6,076 nucleotides of DNA, taken from positions 1 to 6,076 of the forward strand of contig CAIWVX010000091.1 of the NCBI GenBank assembly GCA_903916205.1. Direction: 5' to 3'. Shown here piece after piece: positions 6,067-6,076 of this stretch. Position 1 is the stretch's first letter, and the number at the start of each line of letters is the position of its first letter. A model generated the notes under the pieces. That model saw nothing but the letters and a program-made list of their open reading frames with translations. It did no database searches and was not told the origin of the DNA. The position numbers and the translations under genes were made by a program. This stretch comes from an uncultured beta proteobacterium (GTDB lineage Bacteria; Pseudomonadota; Gammaproteobacteria; Burkholderiales; Rhodocyclaceae).

Positions 6067-6076
6067 GTCGAAATTG

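Larger units (their letters stand above)
5699..6076. other. Right-hand stretch without a supported gene
   Basis: About 380 bases. The part next to 5680 is presumably the leader and left end of the IS3-type element, but I see no terminal repeat that marks its boundary. A markedly AT-rich patch lies at about 5783-5815. Both strands are broken by stops except for very short frames; the longest, on the minus strand at 5742-5924, has no recognisable motif. Near the right edge there is a 21-codon frame with a fair ribosome site and a small hairpin. It may be the upstream region of a gene beyond the window. Confidence 0.5.

Overview
The window looks like bacterial, Gram-negative chromosome. Its left two thirds is the 3' part of a surface-polysaccharide (O-antigen or capsule type) gene cluster, all on the + strand. 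The gene order recalls the wbpS / glycosyltransferase / wbpV end of pseudomonad-type O-antigen loci, so a proteobacterium or a relative with a transferred locus is plausible. The sequence alone does not fix the species. The methylmalonyl-CoA epimerase resembles, to my eye, forms common in Bacteroidota/Chlorobiota, so lineage stays open.

Layout: (1) 1-185, the C-terminal tail of a family-4-like glycosyltransferase, overlapping the next start by 13 nt. (2) 173-2122, a complete glutamine-dependent asparagine-synthase-type amidotransferase. (3) 2125-3252, a complete GT4 glycosyltransferase. (4) 3249-4190, a complete extended SDR (WbpV/UDP-sugar 4-epimerase/reductase type), joined to the glycosyltransferase by an ATGA overlap. 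Genes 1-4 are tightly packed and surely one transcription unit. A reasonable model is that the SDR makes a 6-deoxy- or epimerised UDP-HexNAc, the glycosyltransferases add sugars to a lipid-linked repeat unit, and the amidotransferase converts a uronic acid to a uronamide. The initiating sugar-phosphate transferase that often follows the SDR is absent here.

(5) 4191-4351, a non-coding gap with a good TATAAT promoter. (6) 4352-4759, a single-gene unit for methylmalonyl-CoA epimerase (VOC fold), closed by a strong intrinsic terminator at 4810-4844. This gene is metabolically unrelated to the sugar cluster and marks its boundary.

(7) 4865-5680, minus strand, a graveyard of insertion sequences. 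The N-terminal part of an IS3-type OrfA is joined in frame to a decayed, internally deleted IS4-family transposase. The IS4 piece keeps its N-terminal region, the first catalytic Asp (DGTT), and a C-terminal tail. It carries frameshifts, nonsense codons and a run of ten C/G. (8) 5699-6076 is a stretch of about 380 bases with no convincing gene: an AT-rich patch, a 21-codon ORF with a fair ribosome site, and a small hairpin near the right edge.

I found no tRNA, rRNA, CRISPR array or clearly new system. The most interesting points are the chimeric IS remnant and the likely sugar-modifying role of the AsnB-like protein.
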